Part shown: positions 22,915 to 35,237 of the stretch, one piece after another
How positions within the stretch are numbered: position 1 is the first letter of the stretch
Layout of the letters: each line of letters starts with the position of its first letter
From: Pardosa pseudoannulata
Lineage: Eukaryota; Arthropoda; Arachnida; Araneae; Lycosidae
Assembly: GCA_032207245.1 (NCBI GenBank)
Contig: CM063504.1
Coordinates: 84,208,344 to 84,272,343 of the forward strand
Length of the DNA: 64,000 bases
Reading direction: 5' to 3'
Notes under the pieces: model-generated
Databases searched by the model: none
What the model was told of the DNA's origin: nothing
Seen by the model: the letters and a program-made list of their open reading frames with translations, nothing else
Translations under genes and position numbers: made by a program

Positions 22915-23215
22915 AATACTGTTGTTGGGAAATGTCCCGTACTTTCGGTTTCGTTTATCAACGGAATTCTTCTTCGTAAACAAAATAACATCAATACACA
23001 CGTGAAAGATTCCGTATTATAACCGATCACTTAAAGGAATTCTGATATGAATAACTGCAATAAATAAATACGCCAAAATAAAAACACATCTTTTATCATT
23101 GCGTACTTCATCTCAATTCTTTATTCTAAACATTTTTCCCTCGCAATGTTACACTGTTGCCACTACTCCTATCCTTTTTGGAAAAGAAAAAATATCTAAA
23201 ACCATGGAGGTAACA
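22915..23215 (+). repeat. Dispersed repeat R2, copy 1
   Basis: It is the inverted counterpart of 53071-53372. Shared blocks are gggaaatgtcccgtac, gaattcttcttcgtaaac, 'ttataaccgatcacttaaag' and 'accatggaggtaac'. The frame at 22825-23022 partly overlaps and is not supported as a gene. Direct repeats of about 50 bp ('tttcatcttgtttaaaag') lie on either side, near 22775 and 23317. Confidence 0.8.
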
Positions 23216-24109
23216 ACTGTCATCTAAAATATCACCAAATTTAGGGATATTAATGTATTGTAAAGAAGAAAAGTAATAAAAAAGGGTATATTTGTATACG
23301 AATGTGTTTTTTTTTCATTTTGTTTAAAAGGACATAGTTACTTTTCTATGATTTTCTTACACGGTATAAAAAGTTCTATAGGATGCAGGGGAGAGGGGGA
23401 CAAATAGTTAATTAAACCCTATGATTTTTTAACACGGTATAAAAAATTCTATGGGGTGCAGAGGGTTGTTTATGTTAAGACACACAGCACGGAGTTATAT
23501 ATATATGTGTGTGAGTGTGGTAAGAGCAAGAAATGTAAAATATATGCAATAAATATTTAATCATGTTTTAGTGTCCTCGTTACTTGTATGTAGTTTACTA
23601 AACTAGAAATACTCTGGACACCAACTTGTAAAAAGAGCAAGAAATGGATTGGTAATTATTTGTAAATGAATAGTACTTACTTATACTTACATATTAGTGA
23701 ATAATACTTACTTATACTTACTTATTAGTGAATAGTACTTACTTATCTGTTCTTCTGGTTTTAACATAAATAAAAGTACTTTAAAAGCAAAAATGGTATT
23801 TATGTTAATATCTGCAAACTATAACAACAAAATAAATTGTTTTTGTATATATTAAATACGACAAGCTTCAATATTCATTAAACTCATAAGTATATGCGAC
23901 GAACATTTTTTATAAAACGTTTTTGAACTAAAAGAGTATTAAATGTTAAGAGATATAGAAAACAATAATTAATTCTCTCTCCACTCTTTGAAGAATAATA
24001 CAAATAAAAATTTTGTAAGGAAAGGTTAGAAAGCCATAGGGAGATGTTAACATGCTATAGTACAAGTGTGAACATTTTGCTTCCTTCGTAAAACTCATAA
24101 TTTACATTT

Positions 24110-24110
<1 letters not shown>
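23216..24110. repeat. AT-rich stretch with short duplications
   Basis: An ~80-bp direct duplication holds 'acacggtataaaaa' (near 23359 and 23432). A short 'tacttacttatacttac' run lies at 23670-23750. No gene is recognised. Confidence 0.55.
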
Positions 24111-25125
<1,015 letters not shown>

Positions 25126-25329
25126 GATGAATTTCAGCTGTTGTCCTAAACTGACATATGCGTCAATTTATTTTCTAAATAAAGATTCTCCATTGCTTCA
25201 ATAAGAAATCTGAAAATTCGAGGTTGTTTTTTTAATCGATCTGATGTGTGCATTAGTACTCCTTTTGAGATTGAAAGTAAACCATTTTCTTGAATAGAAT
25301 AGAAGCGCTTTTGTAGTCCTACTCAACAG

Positions 25330-25600
25330 TAGATGTTGAGTTGGCTGTTACCCCTTTATGCATGCGTATTGTAGGCGTGATCAGAGGGGTGAAAGAGGCC
25401 ATGCCACAGCAAAGGACCGGTTTGAAAGCGAACAGAACAAGGTCGCCGATCGGGAAAAGATACCCTTCCGCAGACGAGTCGAATAAGAAGCTGCTGCTTG
25501 CCAAGGTCAGTAGCTTGCGAAAGCCACGTTGGGTTGAAAGGGTGAGGAAAACCCCCCCTTTTTTTAAAAGGGAGTGAAGAGGGGTAATTTTTTTTTTTTC
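25330..25600. other. GC-richer island 1
   Basis: Base composition is near balanced and CpGs are frequent in a strongly AT-rich setting. It is unique within the window. Long frames exist on both strands. It may be an exon or a regulatory element. Confidence 0.35.
25401..25505 (+). CDS. Weak candidate first or internal exon, 35 codons
   Basis: A frame from ATG at 25401 (preceded by gaggcc) runs 35 codons. It ends at AAG followed by GTCAGT, a good splice-donor match, in phase 0. Codon third positions are mixed rather than AT-biased, unlike surrounding chance frames. The peptide begins MPQQRTGLK and ends NKKLLLAK; it contains a GKR triplet, as at amidation/cleavage sites of neuropeptide precursors, but one triplet proves nothing. 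The frame stays open upstream to about 25341 and past the donor to 25577, so the start is not certain. No family is recognised and no partner exon is found here. Confidence 0.2.
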
Positions 25601-25724
25601 AATTGAAAATGGGGAAGTCTCCCACCTCACTTTTGCTCTCTGATTCACTAGGATTGTCAAATAATACATAAAAAAATAAGCGCTGAGAAATAATATGACA
25701 AATGTTTCATCACATGTAGCCATT

Positions 25725-26109
25725 TACAACAAAATATAGCAATTTGAAAGAATCCATACAGAGATTTTAACAATTTACAAGAGGTAAATTAGTATTGATA
25801 AGTAATCTAGGAATTTGAAAGTGTAAATTTGTAAATTACTCATGTTTTTTTTTTTTTTAATTTATAACTCTCTCTCCGGGATTTTAGAAAGTTATGCCAA
25901 AAAATTTAAACGAATATAGAAAAGAAATTGCACTATATACACAAACAATTCAAGTTTTATTTATAGCCTTTACAGGATGTTCTATGGGTAATTATTTGCC
26001 ATGCGAATTCCTCAATGAGCTAGTCCAATTCTTGACAGACTCTCTTCAACATGGTCGAACAGGGTCGATCATGGTATTCCTAGCACATGTAATTCCTTTC
26101 ACGCAGTTC
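25725..26109. other. Unremarkable stretch
   Basis: A plus-strand frame (25894-26199) runs through it into the next island. It has ordinary composition and no recognisable domain, so I do not call it. Confidence 0.35.
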
Positions 26110-26540
26110 TTAATCATGCGCAAAGGGGGTAAGAAACAAGTCCCACAAGAAAAAGTCACGCGGTGTTATGTGCAGTGTGACGTCGCGACATTCCTTTAGC
26201 TTCACAAAGGTTTTGTTAAAACCCAGGCCGAGGCGACATTCTGTCTGAAAAATTGACATGAAACTGCAAAAGATTTTCTGTTCGACACGCCTTGAGATAC
26301 CCGAAGTGATTAGAAGGTCGGACGCGACGCTGAAATGACAGACTCTCAGACGCCAACGCAAGGACCAATCGGAATCTAGCAGGACGGCTACGCGGCAAGG
26401 AAAAGCGAATAGGAAGAGGTGAAAGATGTCATCCGGCGGCGGCAGGAGAAGACTAAGTAAAGGAAGGAGAAACGGGACATGTTGCGTTAGTGTTTTTTGA
26501 AGAGCAATTCTCCAGTTTTTTGTGGGACTGTGCAAGTCTT
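26110..26540. promoter_or_regulatory. GC-richer island 2, possible promoter/5' exon
   Basis: It has frequent CpGs, a CRE-like half (gtgacgtcg near 26178) and a CCAAT box (ggaccaatcgg near 26361). An ATG at 26426 in a favourable setting (aaagATGt) opens MSSGGGRRRL and meets a GTAAAG donor-like site at 26457. A minus-strand frame of 141 codons (26110-26535) covers the island and is low-confidence. No core promoter can be fixed. Confidence 0.25.
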
Positions 26541-28440
26541 ATTTAATCTATTGTACTCAGATTTTTTAGGATGCCACTTTCTAAGAAAATTACACTGATT
26601 TAGAATTTGTGACAAAAGAAAAATTATATATATGTAATAAATTAATTATAAAACTGCTGGACATTATAGCCCCTATTATTGTTACTTGCCTGGGCTACTA
26701 GGCAAGGAAAAAGCTTTAATCAGCTAGCAGTAATAACGATGCAGTCGGACCACTGAAAGAGACCGGAACAAGTTTAATTAAAACTATTTTAGAGCTGCTA
26801 AAACGGACATCTTTACTAGTCAAAGACAGACAAATAAAAGACACAAAAATCACTCTGCTCGAACAGAGGTGAACCCAAGAGAGAAGACAGAAAGAATTTT
26901 CCTAAGGTTGAAGAAACTTACGCAGCGAAGTAAGTGTTAAGATTGGGAAAAAACTCGGAGTCATTTGCCGGCGACAGCTGAAAACGTGTTGAATAGACAG
27001 AAAATTTGTATCTATAGGACAGAAAGCTTTGTGAATTGTGTCAAAAGAATTTTAAGTCGAGGACGCTCCTTTGATTAAGACATTTAGAGGCTGGGAAAAA
27101 GATTTTAAGGAATTAGAATGGAAGAGAGGAGGTTTTTAAGGAAATATTAAAGTATTTTGATATATTGCACACACACACACACATATATATATATTCATTT
27201 CATAAGTAATAGTCACTTGGAGATCAATTACGTGTAAGCACTCTTTAGCAAAACATACACCTACTATCAAAGTTGGTTGGTAGCCATTTTCAAATATACC
27301 ACAGAGTTAGAAGGGCAACCTAACAAGACAAAAATTCGAAGCTTTCTCGTAGTCTGTTCTAACGCTGAAGCTTATATAGCTTTGCAGTGTCTGAGTCACC
27401 AATTTATCTTGCCATTGCGCTACACTTGCAAACCACAAGCCAAAGTTAATGTTAAAGCATTCCATTCTCTCGCGTTAAATTTATGCTCCTAAAATAACTT
27501 TTACTTTATTAAAACTAAAGAAATGAATTAAAAATTTGAGAATTGAGCGCTATTTTTCTGACGTCGTATATATATATGCATAAATATTTGAGAGAATTAT
27601 TATATAATACAGAACAGTTTCATAGCGAAAAGAAAGAGATTAATAAATAGATTAATAAATAGATCCTACAAAATGTTTCTCGACGTCAGAACAATTCAAT
27701 TTAACATATTTATACAAGCGTAAACAGATGCCTCTCACTTCCACGATGAAAACAAAAGAAGGAAAATCAAATGAATTCGTCGCTTAATCATGGAAAAATA
27801 AATAAAAAAAAAGGACATTCGATCACTTCAGCTATTTTACGAAGCTATAAATCATCATAACATCAAACTAGAGATAATTATCGTCATAGCCAGCAATTCA
27901 TGGTTGCTATGACAACGGAGAATGATATTTGCTTTCATGGATTCTCCAATGTATGCCAGAGTTTTCGTTTAATTTTCGGTCTTTTGTATAATTTGAATAC
28001 AGGAATCATAATATTTACAGTATTATTAAGCCTTAAAAATTATTTCAATGCTTATTACGAATTAAAATAAAGCTTCTAATGATAATATATTTACTTTGAA
28101 ACCAAAACTAATTGTAACTATAGCAGTAAAAATGCATTCAATGCCTGAATGATTAAATATATATTGACACTTAATCTTAATTTTTTAGCAGTGAACAACA
28201 TTGCATGTTGAAATACGGGAGTATATTAACATTAATTTCAAATCATTTTTACGTTGAATTTTATTTTGTTATCTCAATCTTAGTTTAAAAAAATTTAAAT
28301 TATTACTCTATGCCAATAATAATAATTATTATTATTTTGTTTTTATTTGCTTGTTTAAAATTGGTTTTTAAAAGTATTGTTTCAACTGCGTGTGAATACG
28401 TCGTTATTTTTCTGTTGATTGTTGTAGACCGGCAACGTTA
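26541..28440. other. Mostly AT-rich, no gene recognised
   Basis: A strong splice-donor-like site, gaa|gtaagt, lies near 26929-26936 with purine-rich sequence upstream, so a spliced leader exon in 26400-26930 is possible but unproven. A (CA)n(TA)n run lies at 27169-27194. The frame at 27277-27492 has no recognisable domain. Confidence 0.35.
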
Positions 28441-28449
28441 GTGTGCGTA

Positions 28450-28479
28450 ATGGCTCTATTACAATTGTAGTAGAGCCAT
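28450..28479. repeat. 30-bp palindrome, one mismatched pair
   Basis: 'atggctctattacaa' is followed directly by its inverted copy with one change. It lies in a GC-richer stretch (28390-28640) that holds CT-rich words but no recognised element. Confidence 0.85.
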
Positions 28480-28754
28480 TTGTAAACAAAACATTTTGTA
28501 ACTGGCAATTCTTTCTTATGTGTCCTTCCACCCACAGCTGATTGTAGGGATGCAACCTTCTTGGCTTCTCATTGGATACCATGATTAGATCCAGTTAGTC
28601 TACCACCACCTCTAAAAGTAAGCTCACCACCCACCTTTTTTAGGGGGGGAGTGGGGGAGTTAGTCGCGGACACTTTTCGTTAATGCATCCTAAAAATGAC
28701 TCTTATCCGCATGTTTTTCCTTATAGACAGTATGATGTCATTAGGAGTTGCCGG

Positions 28755-29615
28755 TGTGGCGCCTTCAATGTTTTTGAGTCAAGAGGTAGAGTGAAGAAGG
28801 ATCACAGACATAACAGGATTGGAAATCACTTTTATTTTCTGGAGTAAATACTGGCTATATACAAAGGGATTCTAATATCCCAAAACAATTCGAAATGTAA
28901 AGGATTGTTGCTTGGATAACATATCCACGACGATCACAGTCGTAAAAAAGAATCAAATATTCTAACACGATGGGGAGCTTTCCCATCATCATGGTTCCCA
29001 GGGTGCAACGCGAACCCAATCTATCCCCGTTAGGTGTCCGAGGCCTTGCCATTCCTTAAACGAGCCAACCTTACGAGTCTCCCGAATGTAATTGCTAAAA
29101 AACTGGCTCCGGTCAAAAGTCTCAGGAAACTCTACGAGGTCAAAGGACCTATGTAAAAAATGTCGAAAAAAACCCGAGTCACAGGATCACAGGATGCAGT
29201 TGTTACAGAACTGACTGGGCCAAGCCCTCTAGTTCTGTAACACATGAGAGTTTGGCGAAACAACACTATAGAATTTATTTGGCTCTAACATGGCAAGCCC
29301 CGAGTCGCAAAATTCTAGGTTTTTAATACCTGGGAGTCAGTTATGGTCCCGCCAACCGTTTTTCTGGTCAGTTACGATTCCAATTACCTGAGAACTCCAG
29401 CTACTAATTAATTAGTAGAATTCTCATTCGCTAGCTGTCCTATCCCGGAATTCTCGAAGCAATGCTCCGGAATCATTACCGCTACCGATCAGGGCGTGAC
29501 GCCTATTCAACAAAACTGTCCACATCCCTGACACTGAGTCGCCGAGCTATTGTAGTCTGGGACCCAGGTCAGCTGATTTCGGTCGTTAGTGTTCTGAACA
29601 AAGGGGGTCTTAACA
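28755..29615 (-). mobile_element. Solo LTR, family 1, copy C (861 bp)
   Basis: Read on the minus strand it begins TGTTAAGACCC and ends GGCGCCACA. The 4-bp duplication ccgg flanks it at 28751-28754 and 29616-29619. In order it has a TATA-like tattaaaa (plus-strand position near 29320), the hairpin module at 29201-29242, the 'cgtagagtttcc' and 'gagccagtttt' blocks shared with copies A and B, and AATAAA-like sequence near the end. The 4-bp duplication and TG...CA ends suit a Ty3/gypsy-type LTR. No coding interior remains; the minus-strand frame at 28855-29052 lies in the LTR and is not a gene. Confidence 0.9.
29201..29242 (-). promoter_or_regulatory. Conserved hairpin module, copy 3 (12-bp arms)
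   Basis: Arms tgttacagaact (29201-29212) and agttctgtaaca (29231-29242) are perfect complements, with inner gggc/gccc stem (29217-29220, 29224-29227). It lies in the solo LTR about 80-110 bp after the TATA-like box. Confidence 0.65.
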
Positions 29616-29619
29616 CCGG

Positions 29620-30742
29620 TAAATAATTGCTCTATGTAATTAGGTTTTTTTACTTTGATAATTTTCGTTTTATAGAGTGAGGCTTACAATTTAAAATGAG
29701 GTACAGAATTAAACGTTACAACAGTTAAAAAAATTATGGGTAATAATTTTTGAGTTTTACCCAGCAGTGTTAATATCGGTTATGTAGAAATTCTTTATAT
29801 AGACTATTCATTACAAAAACAAAGGGAGGGAGACACATACAAACTCTTCAATAAAGTTCTATGTGAAAAAAAAAAAGTCTGAAAACAGATTTGAAACGTA
29901 AAGTGCAGAAACATCACAGTGTTACTGGAAAATGGTGTGAAACATTTGCTTATTTTATAAATTCTAGGAACATTAAAGGAGTCGTTCATAAACCGATCCG
30001 ATAACGTACAATTGTTTTATATTTTCAGATTTTTGTAAATTTATATGGAACAGATAATATTCTTTTCGGTTACTAAAGAATTTACTTGTTGTTTCGACAG
30101 TAATTAATTATTGTCCAGTATTAAAATCTTTTGTAAAAAAAAGAAAAAAATTGAAATGTTATGTATCAGATAGCATTATTCTTCTCATTCCCCCCTCCCC
30201 TCAGGACTTAGCTGCATAAGCTTCAAGTGAAAATCCATAGTTGGATTTTATTTTGTACTTTCCGAAAATAATGCAGCTGTCGAACATATTTTCTTAATGA
30301 AAGATGCTACGGTGACAGATGAAAAATAAAACAGACTTAAGGCCGTATTCATCAACACGAGCTAAACCAGGTTCAAGTACTCGATCGCAAAAACCGGTAT
30401 TCCACCTGCCATAATCCAGGAATTATTTCGTTATGTAATGTCAATCTGGGGGTAATTTATTTTTTTTATTTTTAGAATTTTATAGCATTAGAATTAAAAT
30501 AAGAAATTCAAAATCACTTTATTTTGTTAACATGTGACAGCGTATTGATAAGATTTCCAACTCTATGGCTTGTAATCAAGATAATAGAGAACATAAGAAT
30601 ATTAAAGTATTTGTTTACTGAATAAACTTTCTTTTTCTATGTTAGTAGAATTTCCCCTAGGAATTTCTATCATAATTGCCAATACAAAATGCAAACTACC
30701 AATGAATGAACCTAAATGCAAGCATCTGCTTATACGAACCTT
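29620..30742. other. AT-rich stretch, one possible transposon end
   Basis: 'aaggccgtattcatcaac' near 30341 with GC-richer sequence after it looks like a DNA-transposon terminus, but no inverted partner is seen. Otherwise nothing is recognised. Confidence 0.35.
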
Positions 30743-30847
30743 CGTTGTTATGTCACTTTGACGTCAGCTTGCGAACTTTATGAGACGTCATCTTGAGGAC
30801 ATTATGAGACCAAACGATCAAGCTGACGTCAAAGTGATGTCCCAACG
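30743..30847. repeat. Inverted repeat with CRE-type TGACGTCA cores
   Basis: Arms 30743-30771 and 30819-30847 match over the inner 19 bases (from gtgactttg-type edges to the loop) and partly beyond. Each arm contains TGACGTCA. The 47-base loop repeats 'ttatgagac'. The right arm overlaps the start of the LTR at 30838. Confidence 0.75.
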
Positions 30848-31188
30848 AACGTTCCAACCGACTCCAGACGTCCAGAGTAAGCCCCTTTGTCAACCAATTA
30901 CAGGTGCACTTACAAACAAAAGAGAGTTGATCCCAAAATCAGGAAATTCTTCTTCGAGAATACGGATGATCCTAGATTAACCCTTGACTGAAGGTAATCG
31001 TCGGATTTCGTAATCCGTATGCTAATCTATGTACCAGATGGTCTAAAAGAAACTCCCCCTATATATGAGTCCCTAGTGGGCCTAACCGTTCAACTAATCG
31101 AAATTAAAGTTTAGAAATAGTTATTTGAGTGTCTGGCTTCCAGATTGTGATGATTTAAAACAATAAACCTCTCACAGGTACGGTTACA
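30838..31188 (+). mobile_element. Probable short solo LTR (family 4), 351 bp
   Basis: It begins TGTCCCAACG and ends GGTTACA. gtga flanks it at 30834-30837 and 31189-31192, a 4-bp duplication. A TATA-like ctatatatgag lies near 31060 and AATAAA near 31162. A 66-codon frame from the inverted repeat into the LTR (30780-30980) is not supported. Confidence 0.65.
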
Positions 31189-31267
31189 GTGATAAAATTT
31201 CGAAATTTTCGAATGGTAACACCCACTTTTTTCGTGTGCAAATTGATCAGAGCATGAAAAAAACTGA

Positions 31268-31404
31268 AGGGCCGGTCTTACCAAAGTCGTTTAATGGCTA
31301 ACCACGATTAACCCATGGCTTCAACCATTGGTGGGCCGCAATTCTCTGTTTAAACAGAGATTATTCGTGGTTAACGGTCAAACAATTTTGGTGAGATCGG
31401 ACCT
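31268..31404 (+). mobile_element. MITE with ~42-bp inverted ends, copy 1
   Basis: It starts AGGGCCGGTCTTACC and ends as the inverted form GGTGAGATCGGACCT, with pairing continuing through 'taaccacga(t)taa'. The centre holds an 'tctctgtttaaacagaga' palindrome. A second copy in the opposite orientation is at 39110-39245. Confidence 0.8.
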
Positions 31405-31849
31405 AAATGGCGTTGGAACGAGACACGTATGACATAATAATCTATGTATCCGTATGTAATCTATGTATTTTTAAACGGCTTTATGCAGTTAAAATAATAG
31501 TTTTTGATTCTGTAGATTTTATGTCTATAAATATGTTCTATATGTTAAAATATTGGCAAAGGCTATTTTCTAACACAGGGTTCGGAATAGTCCCTTAGTG
31601 TAATTCTTGTAATGCCAAAAACACAATAACTCTAGAATCCATATAATACCGACCTACTCTCCTGCGTAACTTTTTTTATTTTATGTTTCTCTCTCGTTAA
31701 ATTAAACACACCCAAGAGAAACTCACGTGACTCTATTGTCTATTTCTGAATAAATGAAGCGGTTGGTAGAACGTCTCTAGCGATAAAAATCTTCGGAATC
31801 GTATAAATTTTCCTGCTTCCTCCTTAATTTCCTGCTAGTTTACATTTTC
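31405..31849. other. AT-rich stretch, nothing recognised
   Basis: One short frame (31407-31598) with no domain. Confidence 0.4.
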
Positions 31850-32870
31850 GTCTTCGATTAGTCCGATCTTGCGAGTATTAAAACGCAAAATGCATGCAAA
31901 ACAGTGTAGTAAGAGGATGAGTTGCTTATTTTTGAAAGTGTGTTTGCCAAAAACTGTCAGATGTATTGGTTGGATAAGTAAGTTCGCTTTGTAAACATAC
32001 ATTATCTAATATTGTTGACGTGGTAGTTGTAATGATACTTTAATTCTATTTCCTACACTATTATGAACGTTTTACACTTTATTTCTAGGCTATCACTCAA
32101 GGATACATCGTCCACGTGTAGTTAATTAGGTAAAAAACATAGTGAGAATAATATTTTTGGCTACTATAAGGCGATTTCAAGCAGCAGGTCACATGTCAAC
32201 TTATGACGATTCTGGATTTAGTTTCAAACGGAAGGGCAGTTTATTGTTTGTCTATTGGCTATTGTAAACATGAAAATGAATGGGAAGGTCATTATAGTAG
32301 TTCGTGACGTTGCAACAAATTGCTCTATTTGATCATACTTAAAAGGACTATAACGTAAAATGTATGCAAAAGAGTATAGTAAGAGGATGAGCTTTTTATT
32401 TTTGAAAGTGTCTTTTGTCAGACATATTATTTGCTTTGTAAACATTTTGCAATACTGCTGACGTGTGCAGTTTGGATGGGACGTTGATTCAAACCTTCTT
32501 ATGCATTCCTTACAACATATTTCTTGACACGATTAGTCAGAGATATACTGTCCACGTGTGATAGATTAAACAAAAGATATGGATGAGTAATTAAAACACC
32601 GAGATTCCAATTTTTCTTACTTTTTTCTATTTTTCGGCTTTTGTGAGAATTAGAACTTAAAATGCATATAAGACTAATTTTGTAAGTGTTCTTGTTAAAA
32701 CTGTCTGTCAGTAATTCGCTTGGTGTAGTAGAATTTTATTTTTTTAATTTTCCCAACCTACCTTTAATTTGGCATCGTCAAGATACATGTTCTCGGGACA
32801 AGAGTATGGTTCGCTTTGTTTTCTAATGGTTTTGACGTAAAAAAAAAAATTCTCTACATGTCGAATCATT
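31850..32870. repeat. Degenerate tandem repeat, ~430-bp units
   Basis: Blocks 'gtagtaagaggatgag(t/c)t' with 'atttttgaaagtgt' recur near 31904 and 32378. 'atactgtccacgtgtg' and 'acatcgtccacgtgtag' recur near 32103 and 32545. A third, weaker unit follows near 32640, and a fourth trace near 33660-33860 lies beyond the element at 32876. Confidence 0.65.
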
Positions 32871-33046
32871 CTTAACACTTGGCATGCGGGTATACTTTAC
32901 CGCCAACTTACGCGTGCAGCGGGCGTTTTTTCGTGAATCGTGCGAAAGTTTAGTTATTCAGAAAAATCTCAGTAAATCGAAAACTACTTTGTTTTTATGA
33001 ACGAAATTTTTTATTTTACACTTTAATATATACTGTAGGATTATTT

Positions 33047-33102
33047 AACAAAAAATAAAATAAAATAAAATAAAATAAAATAAAAATAAAAAAATAAAAA
33101 CA
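33047..33102. repeat. (AAAAT)n microsatellite
   Basis: About nine aaaat-type units inside the TTAA-flanked element. Confidence 0.9.
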
Positions 33103-33415
33103 ATATTTTTGTGAAATTACAAAAATAAACTATTTTTAAAATTAAAGTCCGATAATCCATCAGCGTATAGTTCTTCATCACTATCTTTGTCACAACTGCT
33201 GATTTTATCAATTTTGTATTCAACAACAAAAAAAACCAAGCTTCAGATTGACAAAACACGACTTGCACGTTCTGGAGCTAAGAATTTGATTGAAGACGAA
33301 ATAATGCAACAAAAGACCGAGAACTCGACAATCATAACTTGTGGAAAGAAAAAAATGCAAAGCGTTGCATAGCAACGAAAACAACACGCATATAATGTCA
33401 CACATGCATATAATT

Positions 33416-33478
33416 ATACGTATTTAGTAGATTTGTGGTGGTTAGCGGGTATCCACCACAACTCTACTAAATACGTAT
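33416..33478. repeat. Hairpin with 26-bp arms
   Basis: Arms 33416-33441 and 33453-33478 differ at one pair. The loop is ttagcgggtat. Confidence 0.92.
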
Positions 33479-33552
33479 TTTTACGTAACCCTCCCTCCAG
33501 TGACAGACTGCAAAAAAACGTAAAAATATGTTGCCCGCAAGCGAAATGTTAA

Positions 33553-34454
33553 GCCAAGTATGAATCACAGTATAAGATGTCAACTTTAAAATGTTTTGTT
33601 TGGAAATTCTTGTTTCATATTCAGAATTGTTTAACAGATGTTCTAAATTAAGTTTTTGATTTCTGTTTCATTTCGGAGCTGGTATAATTTTACATTGGCA
33701 TGTACCCGATAAAAATTATTATCTTAACCTAGCAGGAAAATATTTTCAATACTCTTGAAGAGGGTAGTTAGGATGATACGTTCATTGCATTCCATATGTT
33801 ATTAGGCCTTTTTTTACCATATTTTTTACTCTATTATCCAGGGATGTATGTCAATTGTGTTATTCTGCTGTTTATATGTATATAGTTTGTTCTTTTTACA
33901 AATCAACACATTCTGTCAAAGACTCATAAACCTTTAGGTACTTATTCTTTAAAAACCATCAAAAATAAAATAAAATACTGAGGGATTTGTTACATGTATC
34001 AGATATTAAGTAGGTATTCTTAATGTAATTTTAATAGTTACTAATAAAAAATACATATCTTCTGTTTTCGTTATTTTGCCGTACTATTGTTTATATTGCT
34101 AACTGTATGCAGCATGCACTTGAGCATGTAAATAAACATGCAAAGTGAAAAATTTGACATCTTTTACCTAAATTATAAATAAATATATTAATATTTTTAC
34201 ACAGATAATTTCAGTAACTATTATTGAAGATGAACATGAAAAAATTGGGGTCAAAGGAAAACGCAATACAAGTTTTCAATTTTACATAACTGAAAATCAT
34301 GATATTTTCATCTTAGTACTTTATTGGGTATTGTCTATGTCTCCTAACCAGATTTTTCTTCTTTCTCGAGTTTTTCGTTTTAAAATCTTAAACTGAACAG
34401 TGTAAAAGTAGTGTAAGAGTTTTAATTTCATTGACCGTATACCCACGCCGAAAT

Positions 34455-34506
<52 letters not shown>

Positions 34507-34788
34507 TACTGATCTTTACGTCTCGATTAGTTTAATTTTTTCATTTACAAGGAAAACTTACTTTCGAATTAAAGTCACCGAAAATATAGCATCGTGCTAC
34601 ATTTATCAATATATTTGTTTAAAACAATGTTTTGAATATTCTCGAACTAAATATCTGAATAAATCTATAGTGTTTTCCTGGATTAGTGTTTTCTGGAGAG
34701 TGTTTTCCTGTTATTTATATAATTCATATAGATTTACATTAAAAATCATCACATTAATGACTATTAATGTTAAAGTAACAATTCTACT
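33553..34788. other. AT-rich stretch with a long poly-T
   Basis: No gene is seen. A run of 44 T lies at 34456-34499. Its left flank (accgtatacccacgccg) does not look like a retroposed gene in reverse. Confidence 0.5.
34456..34499. repeat. Poly-T tract, 44 bases
   Basis: Uninterrupted T homopolymer. Confidence 0.97.
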
Positions 34789-34803
34789 TTAACCCCTTAA
34801 CGT

Positions 34804-34829
34804 GCACGCTCGAGTTAACTCGAGCGTGC
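34804..34829. repeat. Perfect 26-bp palindrome
   Basis: The half-site gcacgctcgagtt is followed by its exact inverse. It contains two XhoI-like ctcgag words around ttaa. Confidence 0.95.
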
Positions 34830-35237
34830 TAAACTGGCCAAACTGTGCACACTCCAGATAATTCGAGTGGGTTTGTACTTTATGTTTCTATAATTTTTCA
34901 CTCTCGAATGCAATCGAGAATTTAAAATAACAATGTGAAAGAAAAAAAACAATCGTTTTATTGATATTTACCATTTACATTTAATTGTAAGCTATAACAC
35001 TAATTCAAGTATAAAATATATAGATTTTTTCTTCTTATCACTTACGGCTTCTCTCTTCCCTGTGAGCCGCTTTCCGACAGCGTATTCATATTCAAATTCT
35101 GATTCGCTCATTTTTCAATATATATTTTACTAAAATATAATGTAAAATAAAATATAACTGTTAACTATTTTATTACTAAGCTCTGGCTGTAAAGACATCC
35201 TTGACTCGAGGCGTCACTTTATATACTTCATTCTTGA

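Larger units (their letters stand above)
32876..33548. mobile_element. TTAA-flanked, piggyBac-like non-autonomous element 1
   Basis: TTAA at 32872-32875 and 33549-33552. Ends CACTTGGCATGCGGG and, inverted, CATTTCGCTTGCGGG match at 12 of 15 bases. On the minus strand, near 33130-33215, a reading of the sequence gives an acidic stretch (SDEELYADGLSDF), which suits the acid-rich N-terminal part of a piggyBac-type transposase. The frame is short and broken, so this is inference. A long hairpin lies near the right end. Confidence 0.72.

Noticed and set aside
25319..25723. 134-codon minus-strand frame
   Set aside because: It contains a poly-Lys stretch from a T-run and shows no domain. The plus strand of the same island has better exon signs.
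26110..26535. 141-codon minus-strand frame
   Set aside because: It covers a GC-richer island where stops are rare, and has no recognisable domain or supporting splice signals.
34456..34499. Poly-T as the reverse poly-A tail of a retroposed gene or LINE
   Set aside because: Neither flank shows a coding remnant or a target duplication.
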